From Bradyrhizobium sp. B124 (lineage in GTDB: Bacteria > Pseudomonadota > Alphaproteobacteria > Rhizobiales > Xanthobacteraceae), in NCBI RefSeq assembly GCF_038967635.1, contig NZ_CP152413.1:4092001-4156000 (forward strand): a stretch of DNA of 64,000 nt, read 5' to 3'. The notes under the pieces are model-generated. The model had not been told where the DNA came from and searched no databases. It saw only the letters and a list, made by a program, of their open reading frames with translations. This document shows, in pieces, positions 37,839-47,184 of the stretch. Position 1 is the stretch's first letter, and every line of letters starts with the position of its first letter. Both the position numbers and the translations under genes were made by a program.

Positions 37839-38134
37839 CGGAGATCCTCCAGAAGCAGCTGACTGAGGCTGTCGAAACGAGAATTGGCGCGCCGCACGTA
37901 GAGCGCCGTCAGCAGGAAGCCGAGCGCGATCAGGCCGACGCCGACCAACACGCCCCAGGTGATCACGGTGCCGCTCCACAGCGGATACCCGAGCAGCCAG
38001 GGCCAGAACGCGATGGTCAGGATGTAGGCGAAGTAAGCGGCCGCCATGACGATCGACATCCCAACGCCAAGACGTGCGCGCTCACTGGCAAGCTGCTTGA
38101 ACGCGGGATGGTGCTGGATGGTTTGCAAGTCCAT
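37835..38134 (-). CDS. DUF485 family inner-membrane protein (YjcH-like)
   Basis: 99 residues with two hydrophobic helices (about 25-47 and 57-82), DUF485 pattern: [15 protein letters not shown] at the front, then [13 protein letters not shown]. In E. coli yjcH precedes actP; the same pair is coupled here by a 4-base overlap, supporting a small accessory subunit of the symporter. It starts 31 bases downstream of the monooxygenase stop. Confidence 0.88.
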   Translation of the reverse strand: MDLQTIQHHPAFKQLASERARLGVGMSIVMAAAYFAYILTIAFWPWLLGYPLWSGTVITWGVLVGVGLIALGFLLTALYVRRANSRFDSLSQLLLEDLR

Positions 38135-38165
38135 TGGACGTCTATGCTCCCTTCTTTGAATTCAC

Positions 38166-39416
38166 CTAGGCGGCAATACCGGTTGCCACCGCTGTCTCCG
38201 CCATCACCGCCTCGGGGCTGCGATGCTGCTCTGCCATCGCCCGTTCTTCGGCCGTGGCGATTTGCGCCTGCATGTATGCGCCGAGGTGGCGGGCGCGCCG
38301 CACGACTGCGGCGCCGAACGGAAGCCGGGCCGACTCGAATTTCGCGAGCGCCATCGGCAGATCGGCCGGATGGCCTCGCAACGCATCGACCAGAGCCGCC
38401 GCATCCGCCGCGGCTTTCGTCACGCCCATGCCGACATGGGGCCTCGCCACGAACGCAGCATCGCCGAGAATGACGGTGCGGGATCCGAGCGCCATGCGCG
38501 GCGTCTCGAGATCCAGGATGGCTTGGATGAACGGCTGAGACGTGAGGTGAACGACCTCGGCAAATTGCGGCGCCAGCAGCCGCTCCGCGTCCCGACGCAT
38601 CGCGGCAATCACATCAGATCGAATCCTGGTCGGCGGAATCGACAAGGGCTGCCTGACACCATCGATATCCGTCAGGAGATCCGCCAGTCCATGGTCGGCG
38701 TCGGCCGGGCGATACCAGACGAAATTGAAGCGGCGCTCACCGACATCCATCTCCTCATTGGCCCCGGCAACGGGATAGCCGAGCATCTGCTCCCCGAGAG
38801 GCAGGCTGAAGGCGAACCAGTCGCACAATTCCGCCCGCGTCCGAGTCGACAGGTCCCGCTCGTTGACGAGGCCCCGCCAGGCGACGTAACCGGCGTATTT
38901 GGGCTCGACGTTGGCCGCGAGCTGCGTCCTGACGCTCGAGAATATGCCGTCGGCGCCGACCAGCAGGTCTCCCGACGCTTCGGTGCCGTCGGAAAAGCGC
39001 GCCACCACCCGGTCGCCGAGCTCCGTGACATCCTCGAGGTTCTTGCCGTGATGGTAGTGTTGCGGCGGCAGCGCCGCCTTCAAGAGCCCATAGAGGTGTC
39101 CCCAGGATGTGAGCACTTGCCGCAACCCGAGCTCGCCTGCGATCCGGCCACTTCGGTCCAAGACGCGCCGCCCCGGAACGACGACCCCGACCGCCGCGGC
39201 CGCGGTATCGATGCCGGCCCGGCCCAAGACGTCGAACAGTTCCAAATGCGTGACGATGCCCGCGCCTCGGCCCGCGAGCTCGGCGCCGATACGCTCGTAG
39301 ACGTCGACGTCCCAGCCTTCCCGCCGCAACAGCAACGCGGCAAACAGCCCCGCCATGGACCCACCGATCACGAGTGCTCTCGGCTGCACTCCACACTTCC
39401 AGCGGTGGTCGCTCAT
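38166..39416 (-). CDS. FAD-dependent aromatic monooxygenase, DHPH-like (copy 1)
   Basis: Group A flavoprotein hydroxylase, 416 residues. ATG 39416 is chosen since AGGAGG lies six bases before it; ATG 39422 abuts that site. FAD motifs: GGSMAGLFAALLLRREG near residue 18, the GD-type LLVGADGIFSSVR near 160, and GDAAFVARPHVGMGVTKAAA near 300. YAGYVAWRG and the RPH loop recall 2,6-dihydroxypyridine 3-monooxygenase. It heads the operon leading to the symporter and cupin and lies under two TetR-type palindromes. The exact substrate is unknown. Confidence 0.85.
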   Translation of the reverse strand: MSDHRWKCGVQPRALVIGGSMAGLFAALLLRREGWDVDVYERIGAELAGRGAGIVTHLELFDVLGRAGIDTAAAAVGVVVPGRRVLDRSGRIAGELGLRQVLTSWGHLYGLLKAALPPQHYHHGKNLEDVTELGDRVVARFSDGTEASGDLLVGADGIFSSVRTQLAANVEPKYAGYVAWRGLVNERDLSTRTRAELCDWFAFSLPLGEQMLGYPVAGANEEMDVGERRFNFVWYRPADADHGLADLLTDIDGVRQPLSIPPTRIRSDVIAAMRRDAERLLAPQFAEVVHLTSQPFIQAILDLETPRMALGSRTVILGDAAFVARPHVGMGVTKAAADAAALVDALRGHPADLPMALAKFESARLPFGAAVVRRARHLGAYMQAQIATAEERAMAEQHRSPEAVMAETAVATGIAA

Positions 39417-39460
39417 GAGCATCCTCCTGTCGGTGATTGGTTCACGCGAACCGGTACTTA

Positions 39461-39526
39461 TTTATCGTTTGATCAATTATTGGCATGTCATTGATCCAAG
39501 TCAATCGTTATTTATCAAATGATAAA
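39461..39526 (-). promoter_or_regulatory. Promoter of the monooxygenase operon with two TetR-type palindromes
   Basis: On the minus strand a good promoter reads TTGACT (39504-39499), 17 bases, AATAAT (39481-39476). It is bracketed by two copies of one palindrome: TTTATCA-AA-TGATAAA at 39511-39526 and the near copy TTTATCG-TT-TGATCAA at 39461-39476, which overlaps the -10 box. The divergent TetR gene starts 89 bases beyond the far copy, so it is the obvious binder and may control itself too. Confidence 0.7.
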
Positions 39527-39614
39527 CAAAAAGTGATGGCAGCGCTTGCCGTCGGCCCTGGCGGCAAATCGGTGTATGAAGACATGAAAGTGTCCTCAAG
39601 CCGACGAATCAGAC

Positions 39615-40286
39615 GTGAAGCAGGCCAGAAGAGCGCGTCTTCCGACGCCGATCCGAGAGCAGCAGAGGCTGGACCCGTCCGAGCGGGAAGCCATCATCGC
39701 GCGCGAAGCCGTGTCGTTCTTTGCCGAGTACGGGTTCGAAGGGCAGACCCGCGAACTCGCAAAGCGGCTGCGCATTACCCAGCCCCTGCTCTATCGCTAT
39801 TTTCCGAGCAAGGAAGCCCTGATCGAGCGGGTCTATCAGGAGGTTTTCGTCGGGCGCTGGAAACCGTCCTGGGAGAAGGTCATCACCGATCGCACGGTCC
39901 CTCTCAAGGCCAGGCTGATCCAGTTCTATCGCGAATACGCCGAGGTCATTCTCACCTACGAGTGGATCCGCCTGTTCATGTTCGCAGGCCTCAAGGACCT
40001 CGGACTGAACGCCCGCTATCTCAAGATGCTGCGCGAACGGGCGTTCGAGAGGGTGATCGAGGAGATCAGGTTCGAGTATGGACGCCCCTCGACCGACGAG
40101 CTGCCGACCACCGATCTCGAGGTCGAGATGATATGGGGCCTGCACGCTGCGATCTTCTATCTCGGAGTTCGCAAGTTCATCTACTCGATGCCCCTGGAAG
40201 CCGACGTCAATTCGATCATCGATGCCAAGGTGACGACATTCCTGGGCGGCGTTCGATTCGTCCTGCCGGCGAAGGCGATCGCCTAG
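39615..40286 (+). CDS. TetR-family transcriptional regulator
   Basis: 223 residues from GTG 39615; no ATG start fits the frame. The HTH is at about 40-65 (GQTRELAKRLRITQPLLYRY), followed by FPSKEALIERVYQEVF and a helical ligand domain. Divergent from the DHPH-like monooxygenase operon and beside the IorAB genes. The palindromes at 39461-39526 and 44700-44715 are likely its operators, making it a local pathway regulator released by substrate or intermediate. Confidence 0.87.
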   Translation: MKQARRARLPTPIREQQRLDPSEREAIIAREAVSFFAEYGFEGQTRELAKRLRITQPLLYRYFPSKEALIERVYQEVFVGRWKPSWEKVITDRTVPLKARLIQFYREYAEVILTYEWIRLFMFAGLKDLGLNARYLKMLRERAFERVIEEIRFEYGRPSTDELPTTDLEVEMIWGLHAAIFYLGVRKFIYSMPLEADVNSIIDAKVTTFLGGVRFVLPAKAIA

Positions 40287-40302
40287 ATCCTGCTCCCTCC
40301 AA

Positions 40303-42531
40303 CTACGCGCCAATCGCCTTCCTGATGCGAGCGGGATTGAACGGAAGGTCATGCATCCGAACGCCGATCGCATCACTGATCGCGTTCGCGATCGCGGCTC
40401 CCGTCGGCCCTTGCGCGGCCTCGGCGACACCATAAAAGCCATCGCCGGGCCGATCTATCAGGTGAACGTCGACCGCGCCCGGAACGCTGTCGAACCGCAT
40501 GATCGGATAGGCTGACCAATCCACCGACGTGACGCGGGTGCGATCGAACGTCACGCGTTCGAACAGCGTCCAGCTGATCGATTGCAGGATGCCGCCCTCG
40601 ACCTGGTTGCGGACACCGTCCGGGTTCACGACCTGCCCCGTATCCACCGCTGCGACGACGCGACGGACGCGAACGGTGCCAGTGAGGCGTACGACTTCGA
40701 TCTCGACGGCCACCGCGCACCAGGCTTCGAGGTTCTTGTAACGTGCAAAGCCAAAGCCGAATCCGCTGTTGTCGGAACGCTTGACCCGCGCGGCCCAGCC
40801 GAAGCGGGATGCCGCCGCTTCGATGACGTCGCGCGCGCGGGGATCGACGGCATGGCGAAGTCGAAACGCGACGGGGTCCTGCCCCGAGCGCGCCGCCAGC
40901 TCGTCAAACATGCTCTCGATCGAAAGCACATTGAGGTAGCCACCAAGTGAGCGCATGGAGGAGCCACGCAAGGGCATGTCGGGCAGGAAATGGCTGATCA
41001 CCTTGCAGTTCGGGATCGAATAGAGCGGAATCGCGTTGCGGTCACCGCCACCCTCGGGCTGCGCCAGCGCAACCGGCGGCGCGGGTGGAGATGCGTCGGA
41101 CTTCAGCCGGGCGGCTGTGAGCGTTCCCGGTGGTCCGGGCCGCATCATATGCGACTGGCTCCAGACCTCGTGGTGCCAATCCGCGATCACCCCATCCGGT
41201 CCGACCGCTGCGCGGAGCTTGACAACCATGCCGGGTCCGAACGGATCCCAGGCGTGCTCCTGTTCACGCATCAGCTGCACCCTGATCGGCCGGCCGGGCA
41301 TCGCGACGGCAAGCATCGCTGCATCGGCTGCGGCGTCGTCGGCGCCATTGTGACCGTAGCAACCGGCCCCTTCCGCATGGATGCAGCGCACGTTTTCTGT
41401 GGGCATGCGCAGCATGCCGGCAATCGCATTACGAAGGAAGAAAACGCCCTGCGTATGCGTCCAAACCGTGAGCATGCCGTCCTGGAATTGCGCCATCGCA
41501 CAGGACGGCCCGATCGAGCCGTGGGTGAGGTAAGGCCGGCTGAAGGTCGCTTCGACCGCGATTCCCGGCTTGCCCGGACGTCCCTCGTCGTGAATCGTCG
41601 TGTCGCGCGAAGGCAGGTTGATCAGGGCTCCCGGCAGGTCCTCGCCATCAGGCAGAGCTTGCTGTTCGATCCAGGTCGTGGTCGCAGCGAGCGTTCGCAT
41701 TCCCTGAACGGCGGTCCACTCACGGTCTGCAATCACGCCAAGGAAATTGCCGTCGCGCACGACCTTGGCGATCCCGTTCATCCGCTCGACAGGCGCGACA
41801 TCGAGATCGCGCAAGGTGGCCCCGTAACTCGGTGGACGGACGACACGACCGTGCAGCATCCCCTCGGGGCGCAGATCCTGAACATAGGCGCTACCGCCCG
41901 TCACCTTGGCCGGAATATCGATCCGCGAAACCGGCTGGTTCATCACCGTGAAGTCTGCCGGCGAGGTGAGATGCGACGTTGTGCTCGCTTCCACAGATAA
42001 CAGTTGATCGCGAACCAGCTCGCCGTAGGCCAGACGTGCGCCGTGAGGGCCGAACACCGCGCCGCTGCGGACCTGGAGCGTGGTTGCGGGCACGCCAAGC
42101 CGGCGGGCGGCCTCGTAGCGAAGGATCTCGCGCGTCTGCGCCGCCGCGTGCCGGATTGCGGTGCCGGAATCCTGCATCGAATGGCTTGCGGCCGTGTAGC
42201 CTTCATTCGGCGTCCGTGCGGTATCTGCCGTGACGAGCGACAGCCGATCGAACGGCAGCTTGAGCTCCTCGGCTGCGACCTGGAGCAGTGACGTCTTGAG
42301 ACCCTGGCCGAGCTCGGCCTTTCCCGTGAGGATCGTAACCGCACCCGACGCATCGACGCGAATCCAGGCATCGATGTTGGGTGTGTCGTCGAGGCTTCCC
42401 GGAAGACCGTGCTTCGACGGACCTCCACCGGTGCCGGTTTCCGTCTGTGCACGCGCTCCGGAGAATCGCAAGGCCACAATGAGCGCGCCGGCACCCGCCA
42501 ATACGCTCCGTCGAGAGACAGCATGCGTCAT
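40303..42531 (-). CDS. Molybdopterin-binding large subunit, isoquinoline 1-oxidoreductase (IorB)-like
   Basis: 742 residues from ATG 42531. It has a twin-arginine-like signal (SRRSVLAGAGALIVAL), so export by Tat is expected. Conserved blocks are LTGKAELGQGLKTSLLQVAAEEL, a GCYGHNGADDAAADAA block near residue 370 and, close to the end, YGVAEAAQGPTGAAIANA with the catalytic glutamate. IorB/NicB-type enzymes hydroxylate the carbon beside nitrogen in heteroaromatics (isoquinoline, nicotinate) or oxidise aldehydes, passing electrons to cytochrome c. Overlaps the 2Fe-2S gene by 4 bases. Confidence 0.9.
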   Translation of the reverse strand: MTHAVSRRSVLAGAGALIVALRFSGARAQTETGTGGGPSKHGLPGSLDDTPNIDAWIRVDASGAVTILTGKAELGQGLKTSLLQVAAEELKLPFDRLSLVTADTARTPNEGYTAASHSMQDSGTAIRHAAAQTREILRYEAARRLGVPATTLQVRSGAVFGPHGARLAYGELVRDQLLSVEASTTSHLTSPADFTVMNQPVSRIDIPAKVTGGSAYVQDLRPEGMLHGRVVRPPSYGATLRDLDVAPVERMNGIAKVVRDGNFLGVIADREWTAVQGMRTLAATTTWIEQQALPDGEDLPGALINLPSRDTTIHDEGRPGKPGIAVEATFSRPYLTHGSIGPSCAMAQFQDGMLTVWTHTQGVFFLRNAIAGMLRMPTENVRCIHAEGAGCYGHNGADDAAADAAMLAVAMPGRPIRVQLMREQEHAWDPFGPGMVVKLRAAVGPDGVIADWHHEVWSQSHMMRPGPPGTLTAARLKSDASPPAPPVALAQPEGGGDRNAIPLYSIPNCKVISHFLPDMPLRGSSMRSLGGYLNVLSIESMFDELAARSGQDPVAFRLRHAVDPRARDVIEAAASRFGWAARVKRSDNSGFGFGFARYKNLEAWCAVAVEIEVVRLTGTVRVRRVVAAVDTGQVVNPDGVRNQVEGGILQSISWTLFERVTFDRTRVTSVDWSAYPIMRFDSVPGAVDVHLIDRPGDGFYGVAEAAQGPTGAAIANAISDAIGVRMHDLPFNPARIRKAIGA

Positions 42532-43016
42532 CGCCCCGCCCTCACCTCGGCAGACCTCTTCTTCAGCTCGTCGGCGGCACGGCGGACCGCACGCAAGATC
42601 CGCATATGAGTTCCGCATCGGCAGAGATGCGGCTGCAGTTCGGCCCTGATCGATTCGTCGGTCACATTCGGATCACGATTGAGCAGCGCCTGGGCGCGCA
42701 TCATCATGCCGGGAATGCAATAGCCGCACTGCGCTGCCTGTTCGGCGATGAAGGCCTGCTGCAACGGGCCTGGCGTCGCCTGGCTTCCGAGTCCTTCCAG
42801 CGTGGTGATGGCCCGCCCCTCCAGCACCATTACCGGCGTGATGCAGGAGAAGATGGCCTTGCCGTCGACGATCACGGTGCACGCGCCGCACTGGCCGAGG
42901 CCGCAACCGTACTTTGCGGCGTTCAGCCCGAGTTCGTCGCGGAGAACATAGAGCAGCGGCGTGTCCGGGCTCGCCTTGATGGATCGGCTCTCGCCGTTAA
43001 CGGTCAACGTTGTCAT
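42528..43016 (-). CDS. 2Fe-2S small subunit, IorA-like
   Basis: 162 residues with two [2Fe-2S] clusters. First-cluster ligands C38, C43, C46 and C58 (GCGLGQCGACT), second C97, C100, C132 and C134 (QCGYC, LCRCGTH). The CRCGTH variant is typical of the two-subunit IorAB group without a flavin subunit. No FAD subunit gene is nearby, so electrons should leave to the cytochrome encoded next. The gap to the cytochrome gene upstream is 42 bases. Confidence 0.93.
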   Translation of the reverse strand: MTTLTVNGESRSIKASPDTPLLYVLRDELGLNAAKYGCGLGQCGACTVIVDGKAIFSCITPVMVLEGRAITTLEGLGSQATPGPLQQAFIAEQAAQCGYCIPGMMMRAQALLNRDPNVTDESIRAELQPHLCRCGTHMRILRAVRRAADELKKRSAEVRAGR

Positions 43017-43058
43017 GGCGCGTCAGCGGCCTTTCTGCTCATTGTTCTCTTGCCCGGC

Positions 43059-44366
43059 TCACTGGTTGGCTCTTGCGACCGCCACCGCCTTGGCGACCCC
43101 GTCCCACCGGGTCTTGCCGGCGAACTGCGTGCGCAGGTAGTTGGCGAGATCGGAGATCTGCCGGTCGCCGAGAACATCGCCAAAGCCGGGCATGATCGGA
43201 CGCGCCGAACCGTCGGAGGACGCGGGGATTCCTCGCAGCACGAGATTGATCAGGTTGGCTGGCGTCTCGTCGGCAAGGGCCGTGGAGAGACCAAGGCCCA
43301 CGCCCCCCAGCGGCAAAGGTCTGCCGCCCTCATGGCATGATGCGCAAGCGACGCCGTAGATCGCTCCACCCGGATCGGACTGGAGTGACGGCGTCGCGGC
43401 TTGCGCACCAGCCACTTGCGGCAATCGTCCGGGCCCCGAGGGAGCGGCGATCTTTGCGCCGGTCCGAGCTTCGCTCTTGCCGAGCGAGGCTAGATAATAG
43501 GCCATTGCGCTGACATCCGCGGGATCGACCTGGGACAGATTGTCGGTCACGTTCGCCATGGGACCTTGAGCCGTGCCATGCTGGGGATGCGAACCACGCG
43601 CAAGATAATCCGTCAGGGCCGCCTCATCCCACGGGACCGGCGACCGCGAGCTTCGACCGAGCGCGTAGGCACGCCAGCCTTCGGCCACGCCGCCCTGGAA
43701 GCTCGCCGAGACCTCTTCTGCGCCCATCGGGTTTCGCGGAGAATGGCAGGCGCCGCAGTGCCCGAGCCCGTCGACCAGATACTTCCCCCTGTTCCACTTC
43801 GCATCCTTCGACGGGTCGGCGACGAAGCGCTCCTGATGCAGAAACAGCAGCTTCCAGCCGGCGAGCGTCAGGCGGATATTGAGCGGAAACGGAAGTCCGT
43901 TTGGCGGCGCCGACGACCTGACCGGATCGAGCGACATCAGGAAGGCGTACAGTGCCCTCGCATCATCGTCCGTCACGCGCGTGAAGTGGTCATACGGGAA
44001 CGCCGGATAAAGATGACGGCCCTCGCGGTCCACGCCGGACCGCAAGGCGCGAACGAACGCCTGTTCCGACCATCGGCCGATGCCGGTCTCCGGATCGGGC
44101 GTGATGTTGGTGGAGTAGATCGTGCCGAACGGCGTCGGCATCGCAAGTCCGCCGGCGTACGGCGCTCCGCCGGACGCGGTGTGACAGGTGGCACAGTCGC
44201 CAAGCAGCGCGAGGCTTGCGCCACGACGCACCATCACAGTATCGGTGGCCCTGGTTGATCGCGGATCGATCGGATCAATGGACGATTCCCAGGCGTAGAG
44301 AAGCGCTACCATCCCACCGATCGCCCCGACGGCAAGCAGCGCGAGCAGAACTGACCTGAGCTTCAT
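43059..44366 (-). CDS. Triple-haem cytochrome c, electron acceptor of the IorAB-type hydroxylase
   Basis: 435 residues from ATG 44366 with GGAAGGAA upstream. A single N-terminal hydrophobic helix (about 5-26) may be a membrane anchor. Three haem sites: CATCH at 58-62, CGACH at 204-208 and CASCH at 341-345, matching the three-domain cytochromes of alcohol/aldehyde/nicotinate dehydrogenases. First gene of the minus-strand cytochrome-IorA-IorB set, so it should pass electrons from the periplasmic hydroxylase to the respiratory chain. Confidence 0.92.
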   Translation of the reverse strand: MKLRSVLLALLAVGAIGGMVALLYAWESSIDPIDPRSTRATDTVMVRRGASLALLGDCATCHTASGGAPYAGGLAMPTPFGTIYSTNITPDPETGIGRWSEQAFVRALRSGVDREGRHLYPAFPYDHFTRVTDDDARALYAFLMSLDPVRSSAPPNGLPFPLNIRLTLAGWKLLFLHQERFVADPSKDAKWNRGKYLVDGLGHCGACHSPRNPMGAEEVSASFQGGVAEGWRAYALGRSSRSPVPWDEAALTDYLARGSHPQHGTAQGPMANVTDNLSQVDPADVSAMAYYLASLGKSEARTGAKIAAPSGPGRLPQVAGAQAATPSLQSDPGGAIYGVACASCHEGGRPLPLGGVGLGLSTALADETPANLINLVLRGIPASSDGSARPIMPGFGDVLGDRQISDLANYLRTQFAGKTRWDGVAKAVAVARANQ

Positions 44367-44793
44367 CGCCGTTCCTTCCTCAATGGAAACGCCATACCAG
44401 TCCGCTGCAGGCATCATCTTTTCAGTTTGATGCGGCCCTTGAACAATCTCCCGATAAGGCCACGGCGCTGCGGAGCATCGGCGGCGTGTCGCCGGTTCGG
44501 CCAACGACGCTCGACCGGGAGGTCGCACCGCCGCAATGCGCGCGCGGATTCAAAAGCCAGTCCAAAGCGTGCGCATTCAGTCCAATACGTTCGCAGGCCT
44601 GCCACGTAAGGTGCCGGGCGAGAGTTCTGTCACCCGGAACGCCGCGCGCCGCGCAGCCAGCTGCACATGGCAACCATTCATCCCGGACGACCCTTGTTAT
44701 TTATCAGTTGATAATTAGCTGCCGATCGTGTTTGAAGTCAAGCGTCGGGTGCGGCGAACCGAAGCTGCGCGCCGACCAGCGAGGATTGCGGCC
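44367..44793 (+). other. Divergent control region between cytochrome c and MFS genes
   Basis: No gene in 427 bases. The only clear element is the palindrome at 44700-44715. The first 300 bases are ordinary GC-rich sequence without a recognisable frame, so the untranslated leader or a lost gene may lie here; I see no homology to say which. Confidence 0.5.
44700..44715 (+). promoter_or_regulatory. Third TetR-type palindrome
   Basis: TTTATCA-GT-TGATAAT, 13 of the 14 arm positions equal to the site at 39511-39526, and both share the flank TTA on the left (GTTATTTATCA). It lies between the divergent cytochrome/IorAB genes and the MFS/monooxygenase genes, 79 bases before the MFS start, so it can control one or both. 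Confidence 0.65.
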
Positions 44794-45996
44794 ATGTCGA
44801 CGTCTGCTCTCAGCACGGACCAACGGGTTCCTGAACTCACCCGCGCACGCACGTTTGCCATGGCGGTCTGTGCGGGCATCGCGGTCGCGAACATCTATTA
44901 CAACCAGCCGCTGCTCGGCCTGATCGAAGCAAATTATCCGAGCTCCTCGGCGATCGGCCTGATACCCACGGCCACGCAGTTTGGCTACGCAGTCGGTCTC
45001 CTCCTGCTGGTCCCGTTGGGCGATCTCGTGGAGAGGCGGCGCCTCATCGCCGTGCAATTCGTCGTTCTGGCGGCAGCACTCGCCTTCGCTGCTGTGGCAC
45101 CGACCACGCTCGCGTTGATCGCAGCCTCGCTGGTGCTAGGGGTAGCGGCCACGGTGGCGCAGCAGATCGTCCCGTTCGCCGCGACGCTCGCCGACGACAA
45201 GACGCGGGGCGCCGCGGTCGGAACGGTGGTGAGTGGAATCCTGGGCGGCATCCTCCTTAGCCGAACAATAGCCGGCTTCGTCGGATCGCATTTCGGATGG
45301 CGCGAGATGTTTTGGCTTGGTGTGCCTTTGGCGCTCGGCGCCGCCGCGCTGGTCCGCACGACCCTGCCCCGCCATCATCCGACCCAGAGCCTGGGATACG
45401 CAGCCGCGCTGCATTCGCTGGTGCATTTGCTGATCGAAGAACCGGCGCTTCGGCTGGCCGCTGCGACGCAAGCGATGCTGTTTGCCTCCTTCATCGCGTT
45501 CTGGACCGTCTTGTCCCTCCATCTGCAAGAGCCGGCGTTTGGTCTCGGCCCCGAGATCGCCGGCCTGTTTGGCGTCATCGGCGCGTCGGGGATCCTCGCT
45601 GCGCCGCTCGCCGGCCGAACGACCGACAAGCGCGGCCCTCATCTCGTGATCGCGGTCGCCGCCGCGATCTCGCTGTCCTCCTGGGCAGTGTTCGGGGGCT
45701 GGAACACCGTCGCCGGACTGACCGTCGGAGTGGTGCTGCTCGACGTCGGCGTGAACGCAGCGCTGGTGGCTAACCAGCACCTGATTTTCGCGCTCCGTCC
45801 CGAGGCGCGAAGCAGGCTGAACACGGTTTTCATGACGGCCATGTTTATCGGCGGATCGCTTGGATCCCTCGGCGCGAGCTGGGCCTATGCGCACGCGTCG
45901 TGGTTCGGCGTTTGCGGCTACGGCGCCGCACTTGCGGCCGCTGGCCTGCTCTTGCAGTTGCCGACACTGTTCGGCCGGAAGTCAGCGCATCACTGA
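44794..45996 (+). CDS. MFS transporter
   Basis: Major facilitator protein, 400 residues from ATG 44794 (AGGA ten bases upstream; GTG 44728 less likely). Twelve hydrophobic helices, with NIYYNQPLLGLIEANYPSS near 35 and the loop 2-3 motif GDLVERRRLIAVQF near 85-98. It resembles the YajR/YdhP-type drug/solute exporters. It is the first of three plus-strand genes with two DHPH-like monooxygenases, so it could import the aromatic substrate or expel toxic intermediates. Confidence 0.88.
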   Translation: MSTSALSTDQRVPELTRARTFAMAVCAGIAVANIYYNQPLLGLIEANYPSSSAIGLIPTATQFGYAVGLLLLVPLGDLVERRRLIAVQFVVLAAALAFAAVAPTTLALIAASLVLGVAATVAQQIVPFAATLADDKTRGAAVGTVVSGILGGILLSRTIAGFVGSHFGWREMFWLGVPLALGAAALVRTTLPRHHPTQSLGYAAALHSLVHLLIEEPALRLAAATQAMLFASFIAFWTVLSLHLQEPAFGLGPEIAGLFGVIGASGILAAPLAGRTTDKRGPHLVIAVAAAISLSSWAVFGGWNTVAGLTVGVVLLDVGVNAALVANQHLIFALRPEARSRLNTVFMTAMFIGGSLGSLGASWAYAHASWFGVCGYGAALAAAGLLLQLPTLFGRKSAHH

Positions 45997-46036
45997 CCTC
46001 GCCAGGTCGAACGGACGCATTTGGAGATCGCAAGAC

Positions 46037-47146
46037 ATGCAAATCGCGGCCGTCGGAGGCTCCCTCGCGGGATTGTTCACCGCAACGCTGCTGGCCCAGG
46101 ATGGACACGACGTCACGGTCTACGAGCGATCGGTCCATGGGCTCGAAGGGCGCGGAGCCGGCCTGCTGGGCAAGCGCGAAACCTTTGCCATTCTGCGCGC
46201 GGCCGGGTGCGAACATGTCGCACGCGTCGGAGTGGTCGCGCGGGAACGGATCGTGTTCGGCGACACGGGCCCGACCATCGATCAGAAGATGCCGCCCCAG
46301 ATGCAGCTGTCGTGGGACTCCATCTATCGCGTGTTTCGAAAGCAGATCGCGGACAACTCGTACGTGCTTGACCGAAAGGTCGAACACCTTCGCGAAGAGG
46401 CCGAGCGGGTCGTCGTTCGCTTCGGCGACGGCAGCGAGACGGCGGCCGATCTCGTCATTGGCGCCGACGGCATCGCGTCCGTCGCGCGCGCCGCAGTCGA
46501 CGGCCAGGCCGCGGCCAACGTCTACGCCGGCTATGTCGGGTGGCGCGGCCTTGTTCCGGAACTCGACCTGCCGGGCTTCGCGGCCAGCGACCTCCTCGAG
46601 CGCTTCGCATACTTCCGGATGCCGCATTCCCACGTGATCGGCTTCCTGGTCCCCGGACCGAACGGCGAAACCGAGCCCGGAGATCGCAGGTACAATTGGG
46701 TCTGGTATCGGCCGGCGATCGGACCGGCGGCGCGGGACGATGTGCTCACCGACCGCGAAGGCCGCATCCACCCATACTCGCTACCTCCGGGCGCGGTCTC
46801 CGCACACGCCCGCAACGGACTCGTCGAGGACGCCAAGCGATTGCTGCCGCGCTCCTTCGCTGCGGCGATCGAAGCGACACCCCAGCCGTTCGTGCAAGGG
46901 ATCTTCGACTACGAAGCGGAGCGAATGACCTCGCGACTGATTGCGCTGGTAGGAGACGCGGCATTCGTCGTGCGGCCGCATACGGGGATGGGCATCGCAA
47001 AGGCGGCGGCTGACTCCATGGCGCTGCGACAGCACCTTGCATCGGCGCCGCTCGGCGAGGCGCTCCAGCGATATGACCGGGAACGCCGACAGGCAGGCGC
47101 CTCTATCGCCGCGTCCGGCCGCGAGCTGGGCGCGCACCTCGTGTGA
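46037..47146 (+). CDS. FAD-dependent aromatic monooxygenase, DHPH-like (copy 2)
   Basis: 369 residues from ATG 46037; the longer frame overlaps the MFS gene. FAD motifs: AVGGSLAGLFTATLLAQDG near 5, LVIGADGIASVAR near 155 and GDAAFVVRPHTGMGIAKAAA near 315. The conserved YAGYVGWRG follows the GD region. It lacks the extra C-terminal residues of copies 1 and 3. It ends 4 bases into the possible GTG of the next gene, so the pair is coupled. Confidence 0.85.
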   Translation: MQIAAVGGSLAGLFTATLLAQDGHDVTVYERSVHGLEGRGAGLLGKRETFAILRAAGCEHVARVGVVARERIVFGDTGPTIDQKMPPQMQLSWDSIYRVFRKQIADNSYVLDRKVEHLREEAERVVVRFGDGSETAADLVIGADGIASVARAAVDGQAAANVYAGYVGWRGLVPELDLPGFAASDLLERFAYFRMPHSHVIGFLVPGPNGETEPGDRRYNWVWYRPAIGPAARDDVLTDREGRIHPYSLPPGAVSAHARNGLVEDAKRLLPRSFAAAIEATPQPFVQGIFDYEAERMTSRLIALVGDAAFVVRPHTGMGIAKAAADSMALRQHLASAPLGEALQRYDRERRQAGASIAASGRELGAHLV

Positions 47147-47184
47147 GCCGCCAATTGTCGAAACGGCAAGTCAGGGAGAAGCAG

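Noticed and set aside
44400..44425. Possible fourth TetR palindrome (TTTTCAGTTTGATGC)
   Set aside because: Too many mismatches with TTTATCA-N2-TGATAAA and no symmetry.
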